From Verrucomicrobiaceae bacterium (GTDB lineage Bacteria > Verrucomicrobiota > Verrucomicrobiia > Verrucomicrobiales > Verrucomicrobiaceae), in the NCBI GenBank assembly GCA_016795365.1, contig JAEUHN010000051.1:1-64000 (forward strand): 64,000 nucleotides of DNA, in the 5' to 3' direction. The notes below the pieces were generated by a model. It ran no database searches. It saw only the letters and a list, made by a program, of their open reading frames with translations, and was not told where the DNA came from. The first letter of the stretch is position 1. Every line of letters begins with the position of its first letter. Positions 25,404 to 34,797 of the stretch are shown in pieces. The translations under genes and the position numbers were made by a program.

Positions 25404-25512
25404 GACTCCTACGCCACCCACACAAACCCCGGCGCGGGGCCTTTCCAGGGCGGGACTTCGTTGGCTGGGAGGCTGTGGTTGGCACAGAGGCCAAGTTGGT
25501 CGATCTCGGACC
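25404..25512 (-). pseudogene. 3'-terminal remnant of a paralogous esterase gene
   Basis: On the minus strand these ~109 bp encode WSEIDQLGLCANHSLPANEV and then PPWKGPAPGFVWVA before a TAG. This matches the last ~36 residues of the protein at 29708-31567 (SWSEIDQLGLCANHGLPANEV...), with about 87% nucleotide identity by eye. The match stops sharply at about 25512, where the upstream flank of the STAND gene begins. It is therefore the tail of a former second copy of that esterase, left on the far side of the inserted gene. No start or catalytic part remains. Confidence 0.85.
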
Positions 25513-25573
25513 AAAAAGGACTGTTCAATAGGCGACAGGCGCTAAGATACAGCAACCTCTCGCCCGTTCATCC

Positions 25574-28500
25574 ATGCCATCTGCACATCCACAACCGATC
25601 CTTGGAGATCCAAGCCGTCAGGCGCATGGGGCCATCGCCGGATTCGATTACCAGTTGTGGCAGACACTGCTGACGTGGATTCGACTCAAGGACACCGAGC
25701 TATTGTATGTGGAAGGAGCTGAGGACTTTGATGTGGTTAGCGAAGGCGAAGCGCATGCCACACAAGTTAAGGCAGGTGGAACTGCGCTTTCTTTGGCTTC
25801 GCAGCGTGCCGCAAAAGCACTGAATGACTATTGGGATCTGGTGGAAAGGAACCCTGATCGCCAAGTTGGTTACTCGTTTGTCTCGCAGGCAGGCATCGCA
25901 TGCGAAAGGGCCAGACTCACAGCTGACGAGGAGCCTTTGATTCGAGTATGGAACCGAGGAGCGCATTCGCAGACGGATATTGATGCAATTATTGAGCAGC
26001 TTTGCGCAAACGAGAGCTGCGCTCCTTCTTTGGCTGCCTTTCTGCGAACGGCTTCGGAGGCAGATATTCGGAAAAAGCTGATCCATCGTGTTACTTGGCG
26101 GATGACCAGTCAGGACGCCGATGGCTGCAAACGAATGGTTGAAGAAGCCTTGGCGCTACTTGGTGAAGGCTATGGTGTATGGCCTCATGATGCGACAAAA
26201 GCTGCGGCGACGCTTTATCAGCATGTGATGCTCGCAGCAAAGAACACGGGTGCAGCTCCGCTATCCAGGGCGTCGCTCCTCAACGCTTTCCAGGAAGCAT
26301 CGTGCAGAGTTGTGCCAAACGCACAGTTCAACGCGATTCGCGGCAAAGCATACGGCCCTAGCTCATTGGGAAGCGATGGAGGTCCACAGAGTGACTTTCG
26401 AGAAAGCTCCCGTCTTTGGAGGCGCGGTCCACCGCCCTCAAGAACGGTTCTGGCTCAACGAGAGTCGCTGGTCTCTGACTATCTTGGTAAACTGCAAAAG
26501 CATTCTGTGTTCTTTATGCATGGCTCAACGGGGATGGGAAAGACCACGATGGCCAACTTACTGGTGCGAAAGTCGGGAGGCGACTGGGCCTGGTGGTCTG
26601 CGCGAGGGATGTCCCCCAGCGAAACACGCATCGCACTGCACCAGCTCCGTGTGGCACTCCTCGACTTCGATTCACCAAGCGGAATCGTTTTGGACGATCT
26701 GGACACATCATCAGTCTCAGTTCGTGGATTCGAGACAGAACTCTGTGATCTGATACTTGAGGCAGCTAGGCTGAGATTATTGGTCGTCGTGACCTGTCAA
26801 AAGCCTCCACCCAGCATCCTCACAGCCCAACTGGGAGAAGATGCTTTAGTGGTTGAGTGCGGCCCATTCAGCGAGGGTGATGTGCTCGAAACCGCAAATG
26901 CACTCGGATGCACCGATGTCGGGAAGCTTGGCAACTTGGCCATGATATTGATTGGCTCCACACGCGGACATCCTCAGCTCGTTCATGCAAAGCTCATGGC
27001 ATTGAAGCACGAGTCATGGAATGACCTGAGTTTGCAACGCTTGCTAATGCTTGGTGCTAGTCCAGGTGACCCTGAGAAAGAGGCTTCGGCCTTGATTGCA
27101 GCGTTGCCTGATTCACAACGCACACTGCTCTGGCGACTGAGTGTTGTGCATTGTCCGTTCACACGGGCTCATGCTCTGCGCCTAGCAGAACTACCACCTC
27201 CTGCGACAGAGCCTGGTATGCATTTTGACAGTCTTTGTGGGCCTTGGATTGAGTCCTTACATGATGGCTATTTCCGAGTCTCTCCGCTTCTGGAGCAGGC
27301 CGGAAGCCAAGTGTTGTCGCCTAAAGACCTGCGGCGCCTGCACCATTCTATCTCTGTGGCTCTGTGGCAAAGAAACTTGAGGGACTTCGAGGCGACAGCA
27401 GCGTTTCGCCATGCTTGGATCGCCAAGGACCAGCAAGGACTTCTGACCATCTGCGCCGGGCTGTCTTTCCAGAAGCCTGAGAATCTAAAGCTGCTCGCAT
27501 GGGGAATGAGCTGGTTCGTATCGGAGGCTCTTCAACCCAAAGATTTGTTATTTGAGCTGAATTCATTCGTGAGCATCACGCTTCGAGTTCTTCAGTTCCG
27601 GGTCGCTAGTGAGATAGCGCCGGGGATAGCCAGTAAGGCTTTTGAGCGCTTGGAGTATGAGTTGGAACAGCTTCCAGATGGTGGATCGCAGAAGGACCTG
27701 GCAGATGAATTAAAGACAAACCTCAAAGGTGTGGTTGCGGCACTTCCTTGGATTACACCATCTGTCACTGTTGGCCCACATGTAATGCTTCGTTGTCTCT
27801 CCAAACTCAAGGAGTGCGAGCAAGATGGGGTTTTTGATTTCGAGCAGAATAGAGTGCTCAGGGCAATGAAACCCGTTGAAGCCATTCGACAGATGGTGCC
27901 GATGACCATGCAGTGGTGCAAGGGCATTGATGACCTCGCTGCGTGGGTTGCCGCGCTAGACGAAGCTGATACAGTATCCAGAACCCTATGGATCGAAGTG
28001 ATGTCTTCTCAGACTCAGGCGCTTCATGGAATGGTCGAAAAGGCTTGGCTTGCGGAGACTGAAAACGAACATCCTGACTGGCAGCGAGCCATTGAGGTGT
28101 TGAAGCGCTTAGATCAGCTCGGCGAACGCCACCAAGCTCTCGCGCTTCGAGTCGCTTCAGCCTCAAGCCAAGCCATGGTGTATTTTGATTACATGGGCGA
28201 TCCTGACAAAGCTTTTGCGGTTCTGTCTCAGCCACATCTGGTCAACGACCTGAATCCCTTTGTCCTTGATCGGCTTGGACGGCTGGACGCTGCTCAGGGG
28301 CGGCATGAGCGAGCCATCGAGACGCTTGAACGCGCAATGGTCTCGATGGGTAATAATGATCCGCTCACTGCATCGCGGAAGGCTTTCATGGCCGTTCAAG
28401 CCGCACATTCGGCCGGGAAACTCGGCAGACTTCTCGAAGCAAAGCGCCATCTCGAACTTGCTGCCGATCTGTTTAAGAGCAGTGGCTTGTTGGATGCCTT

Positions 28501-29611
28501 GGTCGGAGTCCATGCGGATCTTGGTTTCGTGAACTATGAGCTTGGCGACTATCAGGTAGCGATTAGTCAATGGACAGCGTGTCTGACGCTCATTCAGATG
28601 AGGCTACCTGAAACCAAAGAGCTTCAAGCGTTTGCTACTCGAAAGGCTGCTGGACACATCATAGCATGGGTCTCGGGTGAAGTTTCGCATCCCAGTAACG
28701 GCAATCTATTCAAGCCGTCTGTAGCTTTCGCGACGAGCGTCAGTCCCAAGACCGAAATTACAAAACTGCAAGAGAGTGATTGGGAAGGACTTTGGATACA
28801 ATTGATCATTATCGGCCTGGAACTCGGGGTTCCTGTCGAGTTTGCGGACTCTCTAATGCCCCGGCTTCTGGAGCATCCGAATCCCGGTTTTCGCTCATTG
28901 GCTTGGATCGCAGAGGTAAATCGTCGGCTTGAATCTGGTAAGACGGAGGGCCTCCCAGAGTTTCTTCAACGCGGCTTGGGTTGCTTCGCTGACTTTCGGC
29001 AAGAGCAAGTGGGGCAACTACCAATCGAGGCATTCGACGGTAGTCACGATGCTTTTGGATATGCCCCTTACTTGGTGGCGATTCTTCGATCACTGGCACT
29101 GAATCATCAGACGGAGGTGATGCTAGCTCACTGGCGAGACAGTGCTGCACGAACTTCATGGTCTGCTGGTCTAGCGTCTTGGTTCGATGACATTGAGTTC
29201 ATTCTCCATTCCGATCCGAGAGAACTATACTCCGAGATCCAAGCCGGAGAACCTCCTTGGTGGCGACGTGCGATAATCGCTGCTCGCTGCTGTCGAGCTG
29301 ACGACCTGCTTCCTTTCCAGTATGCGACAGCTTGCTACCAACTCACAATCGCTTACGCAGGCCAATCGATCTGGCGACGTAGGGCGCGAAAAGGCGTCAT
29401 TGAGTTGCTCTCGCTAACGGCTCGTAGAATTATCAGGGTGGCCTTCAGGCTGCACAATCCGCGCATAACCCTCCCTCGTCTCGAAGAGACGTTGAATAGT
29501 CATAGTAAGGGGTTCAAGAAAGCAGGAGAGATCGTTCTTGCTCTGTTGGATGTTTGTGGCTCCGCCGTGCCGAGTCAGATGATCGAACAATTGCGCGGAC
29601 TCGATGAGTGA
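25574..29611 (+). CDS. Cap4/DUF4297-like nuclease-STAND ATPase-TPR protein (candidate antiphage Avs-like)
   Basis: 1345 residues, no export signal. Residues ~19-240 match the Cap4/DUF4297 dsDNA-nuclease family: GAIAGFDYQLWQTLL (19-33), Glu47, GAEDFDVV (48-55) and ATQVKAG (62-68), giving an E...D...QxK site. Residues ~300-480 are a P-loop STAND module: MHGSTGMGKTTMANLL (Walker A, ~312) and GIVLDDLD (Walker B, ~370), then a winged-helix region (LLWRLSVVHCPFTRAHAL). The remainder is helical, with TPR-like pairs at ~850-1010 (DRLGRLDAAQGRHERAIETL; VHADLGFVNYELGDYQVAI). This order equals that of antiviral Avs proteins, in which a C-terminal sensor binds a phage protein and triggers the N-terminal nuclease. 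Its base composition is lower in GC than its neighbours. Alternative: another signal-transduction STAND ATPase. Confidence 0.85.
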   Translation: MPSAHPQPILGDPSRQAHGAIAGFDYQLWQTLLTWIRLKDTELLYVEGAEDFDVVSEGEAHATQVKAGGTALSLASQRAAKALNDYWDLVERNPDRQVGYSFVSQAGIACERARLTADEEPLIRVWNRGAHSQTDIDAIIEQLCANESCAPSLAAFLRTASEADIRKKLIHRVTWRMTSQDADGCKRMVEEALALLGEGYGVWPHDATKAAATLYQHVMLAAKNTGAAPLSRASLLNAFQEASCRVVPNAQFNAIRGKAYGPSSLGSDGGPQSDFRESSRLWRRGPPPSRTVLAQRESLVSDYLGKLQKHSVFFMHGSTGMGKTTMANLLVRKSGGDWAWWSARGMSPSETRIALHQLRVALLDFDSPSGIVLDDLDTSSVSVRGFETELCDLILEAARLRLLVVVTCQKPPPSILTAQLGEDALVVECGPFSEGDVLETANALGCTDVGKLGNLAMILIGSTRGHPQLVHAKLMALKHESWNDLSLQRLLMLGASPGDPEKEASALIAALPDSQRTLLWRLSVVHCPFTRAHALRLAELPPPATEPGMHFDSLCGPWIESLHDGYFRVSPLLEQAGSQVLSPKDLRRLHHSISVALWQRNLRDFEATAAFRHAWIAKDQQGLLTICAGLSFQKPENLKLLAWGMSWFVSEALQPKDLLFELNSFVSITLRVLQFRVASEIAPGIASKAFERLEYELEQLPDGGSQKDLADELKTNLKGVVAALPWITPSVTVGPHVMLRCLSKLKECEQDGVFDFEQNRVLRAMKPVEAIRQMVPMTMQWCKGIDDLAAWVAALDEADTVSRTLWIEVMSSQTQALHGMVEKAWLAETENEHPDWQRAIEVLKRLDQLGERHQALALRVASASSQAMVYFDYMGDPDKAFAVLSQPHLVNDLNPFVLDRLGRLDAAQGRHERAIETLERAMVSMGNNDPLTASRKAFMAVQAAHSAGKLGRLLEAKRHLELAADLFKSSGLLDALVGVHADLGFVNYELGDYQVAISQWTACLTLIQMRLPETKELQAFATRKAAGHIIAWVSGEVSHPSNGNLFKPSVAFATSVSPKTEITKLQESDWEGLWIQLIIIGLELGVPVEFADSLMPRLLEHPNPGFRSLAWIAEVNRRLESGKTEGLPEFLQRGLGCFADFRQEQVGQLPIEAFDGSHDAFGYAPYLVAILRSLALNHQTEVMLAHWRDSAARTSWSAGLASWFDDIEFILHSDPRELYSEIQAGEPPWWRRAIIAARCCRADDLLPFQYATACYQLTIAYAGQSIWRRRARKGVIELLSLTARRIIRVAFRLHNPRITLPRLEETLNSHSKGFKKAGEIVLALLDVCGSAVPSQMIEQLRGLDE

Positions 29612-29707
29612 AAAAGAGACTATAAGCCGCTAGGATGAGCAAACTGTGGGCTTTGCCTTGGAGCGCTTTGGCTTTAGAGCATGCGCAGGATCATCTTGGA
29701 TGGCGAT

Positions 29708-31567
29708 TCACTCCCACGCCACCCGCAAAAACTCCGGCGCGGGGCCTTTCCAGAGTGGGACTTCGTTGGCGGGGAGGCCGTGGTTGGCGCAGAGGCCGAG
29801 TTGATCGATCTCAGACCAGCTTGTCGGTGAGCCTTGATCGGAGGTGAAGTCGCTCAGAGCGAGCGTGAGGGTTTGTGGAGCATCGGAGCCCTTGATCTCG
29901 CGCTGGCAGACGAAGGTGCGGCGCGGGCCGCGGTAGCTGCGCCATTCGTTTTGCTGGAGGACGATGCTGAGGCGGTTGGTCCGCGGGAGTTTGAGCGTGA
30001 GGGCGAGTTTGGAGCCATCAGGGCCGCGCCAGAGCGGATCGGTGACTTTGCGCGTCCAGAGCTGCTGATGGGTGGCGTTTCCCGCGTTGAGCATATACCA
30101 GTCGCGAGTGCCGTGGGTGAAGTCGTCGATGAGCGTGGACGGTTTCGCGGTGAGTTTGGGGTTCGCTTGCTTCACCTCGGCGGCGCTGTGCGAGTGGAGG
30201 AGGCTGCTGAGGCAAACTTCGGTGATCGGTTTGGCGTTGCCGGGCATCTGCGCGAGCGATTCGGGCTTCGGAAGCGTGTAATAAACGTTCGCGAAGGCGA
30301 AGAGTGGCAGGTCGTGCGTTTGGATGGGCAAGTGGGCGATGTAGCCTTCGGATTCGTGATGCACCTCGGCGCTGCGCCAGAAGCGGGCACGCGGATCGGG
30401 GTCGATGCTGTAGTAAATCTCCACGCGGGCCACGGGCAGCGATTTCGCATCCGGCCGCACGCGCAGCATGGGCACGTCGTCGTTCGACTTGAGGCGAAGC
30501 TCGCTCTGCGGCGTCTCGGGCAAGGCGGGACCGCCTTTGAGATGCTGATCAAACCACAGCGGCATCGTGATGGCGACCTCAGGGATCGTGCGATGATTCA
30601 GATGCGGCGACCAACTGTAGCGCGTGGGTTGCTTCGCGATGAGCGCGTTCGTGCGATACACATCGTCCATCCAGCCGTGGAAGTCGTTCGTGGCGCTGCG
30701 ATGCAACACCGGGCACTGGATGAGCGGCGCATAGCTTTCAAAGCTCAGCGTGTGCTTGAAGACCTCGACATCGCCTTTGATCCGGTCCTGCTGGTCCGTC
30801 CCGCCGATGAACGCATGCTCCTGCCAGCGCCAGCCCTGACCGCCGACGCCGGGAACAGCGGCCTTCACCCGGCGATCCGTGCCTGCGACATACATCGTGA
30901 GATTGCCGCCCATGGAGTAGCCATGCACACCGAGCCGCTGCGGATCGACCTGCGGCTGCTGTTCGAGAAACGTGAGCCCGCGACGGCAACCCAGCGTGAG
31001 CAGATACCAGTTGTTGTTCTTCGGATGCTCGCGGTCCTCGAAGACTTGCTTCGGACCGGGCAGCATCGTGCTGTAGCCCTGCACGTTGAGCTGCGAGGGA
31101 TCCACCGCACCCCAGTCGGTGTTTGGATCGCCGGGCTCGGACTTCTCGCAGGTGTTGAACGGCGCCTTGCCCGTGCCGCTGCCGCCCCAGTTTACCGACA
31201 GCGCCGCGTAACCACGCGCCACGAGCAGCTTCACCTCGCTCACCGAGCCGCGCTGGCCTCCGCCATGGATGTGCATCACGGCGGGCAGCTTTTCCTTCAT
31301 GCCCTCGGGAAAGCCATAGATCGCAGCCATGCGAGCCGGCTTGCCTTTAAACGTGCCGATGAAATACCGCACATGACGAAACACGCTGCTGTCTTCCTTC
31401 CACTCGCGAATCACCTCGACTTCCAGCGGGTCCTTTCGCGGATCAAAATCCGCCCATAACTCCACCACCGACTGCGGCACGCCCTCGGCGGCAAAGAGCG
31501 AGTTCAGATCCAAAAGGGAAAGCGAAGCGACAGCTCCAGTTTGAAGAAGGGTGCGGCGGTTGGTCAT
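29708..31567 (-). CDS. Tat-type exported acetyl-xylan-esterase-like alpha/beta hydrolase with C-terminal beta domain
   Basis: 619 residues. The start MTNRRTLLQTGAVASLSLL is a likely twin-arginine signal. Residues ~60-360 are an alpha/beta hydrolase of the AXE1/dienelactone type: VMHIHGGGQRGS (oxyanion region), LSVNWGGSGTGK, GVHGYSMGGNLTMYVAGTD (catalytic Ser), and HLNHRTIPEVAI (candidate His). The last ~160 residues are a beta-rich module (RDWYMLNAGNATHQQLW; SEIDQLGLCANHGLPANEVP). It would remove acyl groups from polysaccharides. Its start overlaps the stop of the next esterase gene by 4 bp. A truncated copy of its 3' end is found at 25404-25512. Confidence 0.85.
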   Translation of the reverse strand: MTNRRTLLQTGAVASLSLLDLNSLFAAEGVPQSVVELWADFDPRKDPLEVEVIREWKEDSSVFRHVRYFIGTFKGKPARMAAIYGFPEGMKEKLPAVMHIHGGGQRGSVSEVKLLVARGYAALSVNWGGSGTGKAPFNTCEKSEPGDPNTDWGAVDPSQLNVQGYSTMLPGPKQVFEDREHPKNNNWYLLTLGCRRGLTFLEQQPQVDPQRLGVHGYSMGGNLTMYVAGTDRRVKAAVPGVGGQGWRWQEHAFIGGTDQQDRIKGDVEVFKHTLSFESYAPLIQCPVLHRSATNDFHGWMDDVYRTNALIAKQPTRYSWSPHLNHRTIPEVAITMPLWFDQHLKGGPALPETPQSELRLKSNDDVPMLRVRPDAKSLPVARVEIYYSIDPDPRARFWRSAEVHHESEGYIAHLPIQTHDLPLFAFANVYYTLPKPESLAQMPGNAKPITEVCLSSLLHSHSAAEVKQANPKLTAKPSTLIDDFTHGTRDWYMLNAGNATHQQLWTRKVTDPLWRGPDGSKLALTLKLPRTNRLSIVLQQNEWRSYRGPRRTFVCQREIKGSDAPQTLTLALSDFTSDQGSPTSWSEIDQLGLCANHGLPANEVPLWKGPAPEFLRVAWE

Positions 31568-32526
31568 CGTGTGGTTGAGTTGGGAACGCGATCCAGCTGC
31601 CGTTTCATGAACGCAGCCGTTTTGGTCATGATCTCTTCGAGCGATGGACGCAACGCACCACCGACCTCGCGCCAGTTGTGGCCGGAGTTTTCGACGATGA
31701 AGACCTCTACGGGCGCTTTCACCGAATCGCCGCGTTCCTTCATGTAATGAGCGTGATGCACGGGAATCGTCGGATCCTTGTCGCCCTGCATCATGAGCAG
31801 CGGCGGGCTGGTGGAACTCAAATAAGTCACCGGACTCACCTCGCGATACGCCGCGAGCTTCGCCTTCTCATCCGCGCCGGCTTGGATGATGCGCGTGGCG
31901 AAGCGATCTCCCACACCCTTGCCTCCCGGCGGCGTGAAGAGCTCGATCTTCTCGAAATCGCACGGCCCATACCACGACACACCCGCGATGAGGTGATACT
32001 TCGCGTCCGCGAGCGCTGGATCGCCTGGGAACAACTCTGGCGGCGACAGCAGCAGCATCTGCGCAAGGTGTCCGCCTGCGGAATCGCCCCAGGTGAACAC
32101 ACGCTCGGCATCCAGCGAGAACTGCGCGGCGTTCTTCGCGAGAAACCGCAGCGCGTCCTTCGCATCCGTCACGCAATCGCGCACCGTGATGCTCCCTTCT
32201 TTCGTGCACAGCCGGTAGTCCACCGACGCCACGCAAAAGCCCTGTGCATTCAGCGCCTGCACACCCATGAAACGAACACCACGATCGCCAATGGTCTTGT
32301 TTCCCGCTGCCCAGCCTCCGCCATGCGTGAAAAGCACGAGCGGAACCTTCGCACCCGTCTTTGGAGCGCCCGGATAATGCAAGTCGAGCTTCAGCGGGCC
32401 TTGGTCCGTCGTCTTGTAAACGACATCGAGCTTCGTCGCGGCTGTGGCGGGTGTTTCCGCCTGCAAAACGGCAAGGGGTGCCAGTAACAGAAACGCAATG
32501 GAAATAAGCGTGAGCTTGGCGTGCAT
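31564..32526 (-). CDS. Secreted alpha/beta hydrolase, BD-FAE/esterase-lipase type
   Basis: 320 residues with a signal peptide. Core motifs: LVLFTHGGGWAAGNK (HGGG oxyanion hole), GFCVASVDYRLC, VFTWGDSAGGHLAQMLLL (GDSAG nucleophile), MMQGDKDPTIPVHHA (catalytic Asp region) and ENSGHNWREVGG (catalytic His). This is a complete hormone-sensitive-lipase/BD-FAE-like enzyme, acting on acetylated or feruloylated oligosaccharides in related clusters. Coupled by a 4-bp overlap with the downstream AXE-like gene, so the two act together. Upstream lies only the PL10 remnant. Confidence 0.88.
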   Translation of the reverse strand: MHAKLTLISIAFLLLAPLAVLQAETPATAATKLDVVYKTTDQGPLKLDLHYPGAPKTGAKVPLVLFTHGGGWAAGNKTIGDRGVRFMGVQALNAQGFCVASVDYRLCTKEGSITVRDCVTDAKDALRFLAKNAAQFSLDAERVFTWGDSAGGHLAQMLLLSPPELFPGDPALADAKYHLIAGVSWYGPCDFEKIELFTPPGGKGVGDRFATRIIQAGADEKAKLAAYREVSPVTYLSSTSPPLLMMQGDKDPTIPVHHAHYMKERGDSVKAPVEVFIVENSGHNWREVGGALRPSLEEIMTKTAAFMKRQLDRVPNSTTR

Positions 32527-32629
32527 GGCGAAGGAGGAGAGGAGGTTCTAACCTTAAACACTTGCCGAAATCGAAACTTACCAACGACAGCACTCTCAGA
32601 AACACAGACATTCACGTCCGCCGAGTCCG

Positions 32630-33245
32630 CTGTCAGCAGCGGGCTGCCATAACGCCTCACAACGCACTTCCCGTTGTCCAAGCGCTTCTTCCACCACACA
32701 ACCTCCTTGGGGACGAGTCTGCAGGCTTGGTCGTGAAGAAGTCGTAGGCCACTTTGTTCTTCGCGGCCATTTTCCCGAAGGTCGCGTAAACGATTCCGTC
32801 CTGCGCTCCCGCGAACATGGGCTTCCCTGTCTGCACGTCGTAGAAGCGAGCCCAATACGCTTCCTTTGAGCTGGCGTCGGGGACGTAGTCAGTCTTGCCT
32901 TCCGAGTTCTTCGTCTTGCGGAGTCCAGTGATGCGATAAGCATCAAACCATTCGAGCGCGGGCTCGATCATCCCCTTTGCCCGCACAGTTAGCGGTGCTT
33001 TGCGCATGAGGAATCGAATGACTTCCGCACTCTCGGCACCGCTAAGCGTTGGCGGCTCTTTCGCCCGGGCATCAACAGTCTCGAGGCTCAGTGGATGGTG
33101 CTGCGCGCCCCAGGACGGTCGGCTTGCCATTGACCTTCACCTGGGCGGCAGCGAAACAGGCGAGTCCTTTCTCAAAGGACTTCCGGGCGCGTGCACTCAG
33201 ATCGTCGTCGGCAAAGGCACGAAGTCTCTTCGCGGCGTCCCTTGA
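32630..33245 (-). pseudogene. C-terminal remnant of a PL10 pectate lyase with two frameshifts
   Basis: The minus strand encodes the last ~190 residues of a PL10 lyase homologous to the intact one at 14247: SFEKGLACFAAAQVKVNGKPTV, then after a one-base insertion near 33110 SWGAQHHPLSLE, AKEPPTLSGAESAEVIRFLM, KEAYWARFYDVQTGKPMF and NKVAYDFFTTKPA. A second frameshift near 32725 moves the expected ending VPKEVVWWKKRLDNGK to another frame. The N-terminal ~320 residues and the signal peptide are gone. It shows that this region once held a second PL10 enzyme. Confidence 0.88.
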
Positions 33246-33262
33246 ATGGGAGCTACAGCCAA

Positions 33263-34750
33263 TTAACCAAACAAGGCCTTGACGGCAGGCTTCGTGACCT
33301 TGCCCATCGCGTTCCTCGGCAGCTCACTCACGACCTTGAGTCGCTGTGGGACTTTGTAAACGGAGAGGCGGTCCTTGCACCACTCGCGCAGTGTTTTGAG
33401 GTCGAGTGTAGCATTGTCCGCGAGCACGCAGACAGCGGTCACCGCCTCGCCCCAGGTATCATCGGGCAGGCCAATGACAGCGCACTCGCGAATGAGCGGA
33501 TGCTCGAGCAGTGAGGCTTCGATCTCGAGCGCGCTGAGTTTGTAGCCGCCGCTCTTGATGATGTCCACGCTCAGGCGACCCATGATGCGGTAGTAGCCGC
33601 GTTCGAGCACCGCCATGTCACCCGTGCGGAACCAACCGTCGTCAAAGGACTCCGCCGTTGCTTCGGGCCGATTCCAGTAGGCCGCGAAAACACCTGGCCC
33701 ACGCACCTGGATCTCACCGGGCACATCTTCAGCCGTGACAATCTCACCACCTTCGTTTTTCAATCTCACCTCCACACCAGGCAGCGGAGCACCGACGGCA
33801 CCAGGGCGGCGCTCGCCATGATAAAGGTTCGAAATCGCCATGCCAATCTCGGTCATTCCATAGCGTTCGAGCAAGCGCTGCCCTGTGATCGCCGTCCATT
33901 GCTCATGCACGCTCGCGGGCAAGGCGGCGCTGCCGGAGACCATGAGACGCATCGTTTTGAAACCTGCAACGATCGCCGCACGATCAGTCTCTGGGGCGGA
34001 TTCGAGTGCCTGGATGAGCTTCACATAGATCGTCGGCACCGCCATGAAGAGCGTGTAGGCATGACTGCGGACGCGGTCGAGGATGGCGTTCAACTCAAAG
34101 CGCGAGAAGGCCTCGACGCAGGCACCGCTCCACAAGGCGCAACCGATGATGTTGATGATGCCGTGGACGTGATGCAGCGGAAGAAACATGGGGATGTGAT
34201 CACTCGCGGACCATTCCCAGGCCTGCACGAGGCACTCGATCTGCGCCTGGATGTTTGCGTGAGTTGTCACGACGCCCTTGGGTTTGCTCGTCGTGCCGCT
34301 GGTGTAGAGAATCATGGCGCGTCGGCTCACGTCGATCTCAGGCAGCGACTTTGCAGACGCACTGATGCAACTCAAATCCATCAGCCTCACGCCCAAGCGC
34401 TCACAAAGCGACGCGATCTTGCCTGCGTTTGCCGCATCGGCCAGGACGACGGTCGCCTGCGAGTCGGTCAGCGCATACTCCCACTCTGGTTCGGTGGCGG
34501 AGAGGCAGATCGGCACCTTGATCCCACCCGCTCGCCAGATGCCCCACTGCGCGGCCACGTAGTCCGCGCCTGGAGTAACAAGCAGGGCAACACGCGCCTC
34601 GTTGAGATCATCTGCATGCCCAAGCAAAGCGGCGGCAACGCGAGCCGATTCATCCAGGAGATGCTGGTAGGTCTGCGTGCACGAAGGTGATTCAAAAGCA
34701 ACATGGCTGCTGTGCGATCGAGCGCGGGCAATGATGGGGAGTTCAGGCAT
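33263..34750 (-). CDS. matB: Malonyl-CoA synthetase-like acyl-CoA ligase (MatB type)
   Basis: ATG 34750 gives 495 residues (MPELPIIARAR); the longer frame adds an unconvincing leader. It is an ANL-superfamily ligase: LYTSGTTSKPKGVVTTHANI (P-loop), YGMTEIGMAISNLYHGERRPGAVG (A5 region typical of MatB), WFRTGDMAVLERGYYRIMGR, KSGGYKLSALEIE and PRNAMGKVTKPAV with the catalytic Lys. MatB enzymes form malonyl-CoA from malonate, CoA and ATP. The two malonate-carrier genes directly upstream on the same strand make malonate or methylmalonate the likely substrate. Product could feed fatty-acid synthesis or, after decarboxylation, acetyl-CoA; no decarboxylase gene is seen here. Confidence 0.85.
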   Translation of the reverse strand: MPELPIIARARSHSSHVAFESPSCTQTYQHLLDESARVAAALLGHADDLNEARVALLVTPGADYVAAQWGIWRAGGIKVPICLSATEPEWEYALTDSQATVVLADAANAGKIASLCERLGVRLMDLSCISASAKSLPEIDVSRRAMILYTSGTTSKPKGVVTTHANIQAQIECLVQAWEWSASDHIPMFLPLHHVHGIINIIGCALWSGACVEAFSRFELNAILDRVRSHAYTLFMAVPTIYVKLIQALESAPETDRAAIVAGFKTMRLMVSGSAALPASVHEQWTAITGQRLLERYGMTEIGMAISNLYHGERRPGAVGAPLPGVEVRLKNEGGEIVTAEDVPGEIQVRGPGVFAAYWNRPEATAESFDDGWFRTGDMAVLERGYYRIMGRLSVDIIKSGGYKLSALEIEASLLEHPLIRECAVIGLPDDTWGEAVTAVCVLADNATLDLKTLREWCKDRLSVYKVPQRLKVVSELPRNAMGKVTKPAVKALFG

Positions 34751-34797
34751 GACGATGGAAACTTGAGAGATGAAAAAGAGTCGATGATCCGTCGAGG

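Noticed and set aside
25155-25514. Minus-strand 119-residue frame upstream of the Asp-box protein
   Set aside because: It is a mis-framed reading of the esterase remnant and of the leader of the next gene.
29834-31459. 541-residue plus-strand frame opposite the AXE-like esterase
   Set aside because: Arg/Ala/His-rich with no domain, and wholly inside a gene with GYSMGG and a Tat signal.
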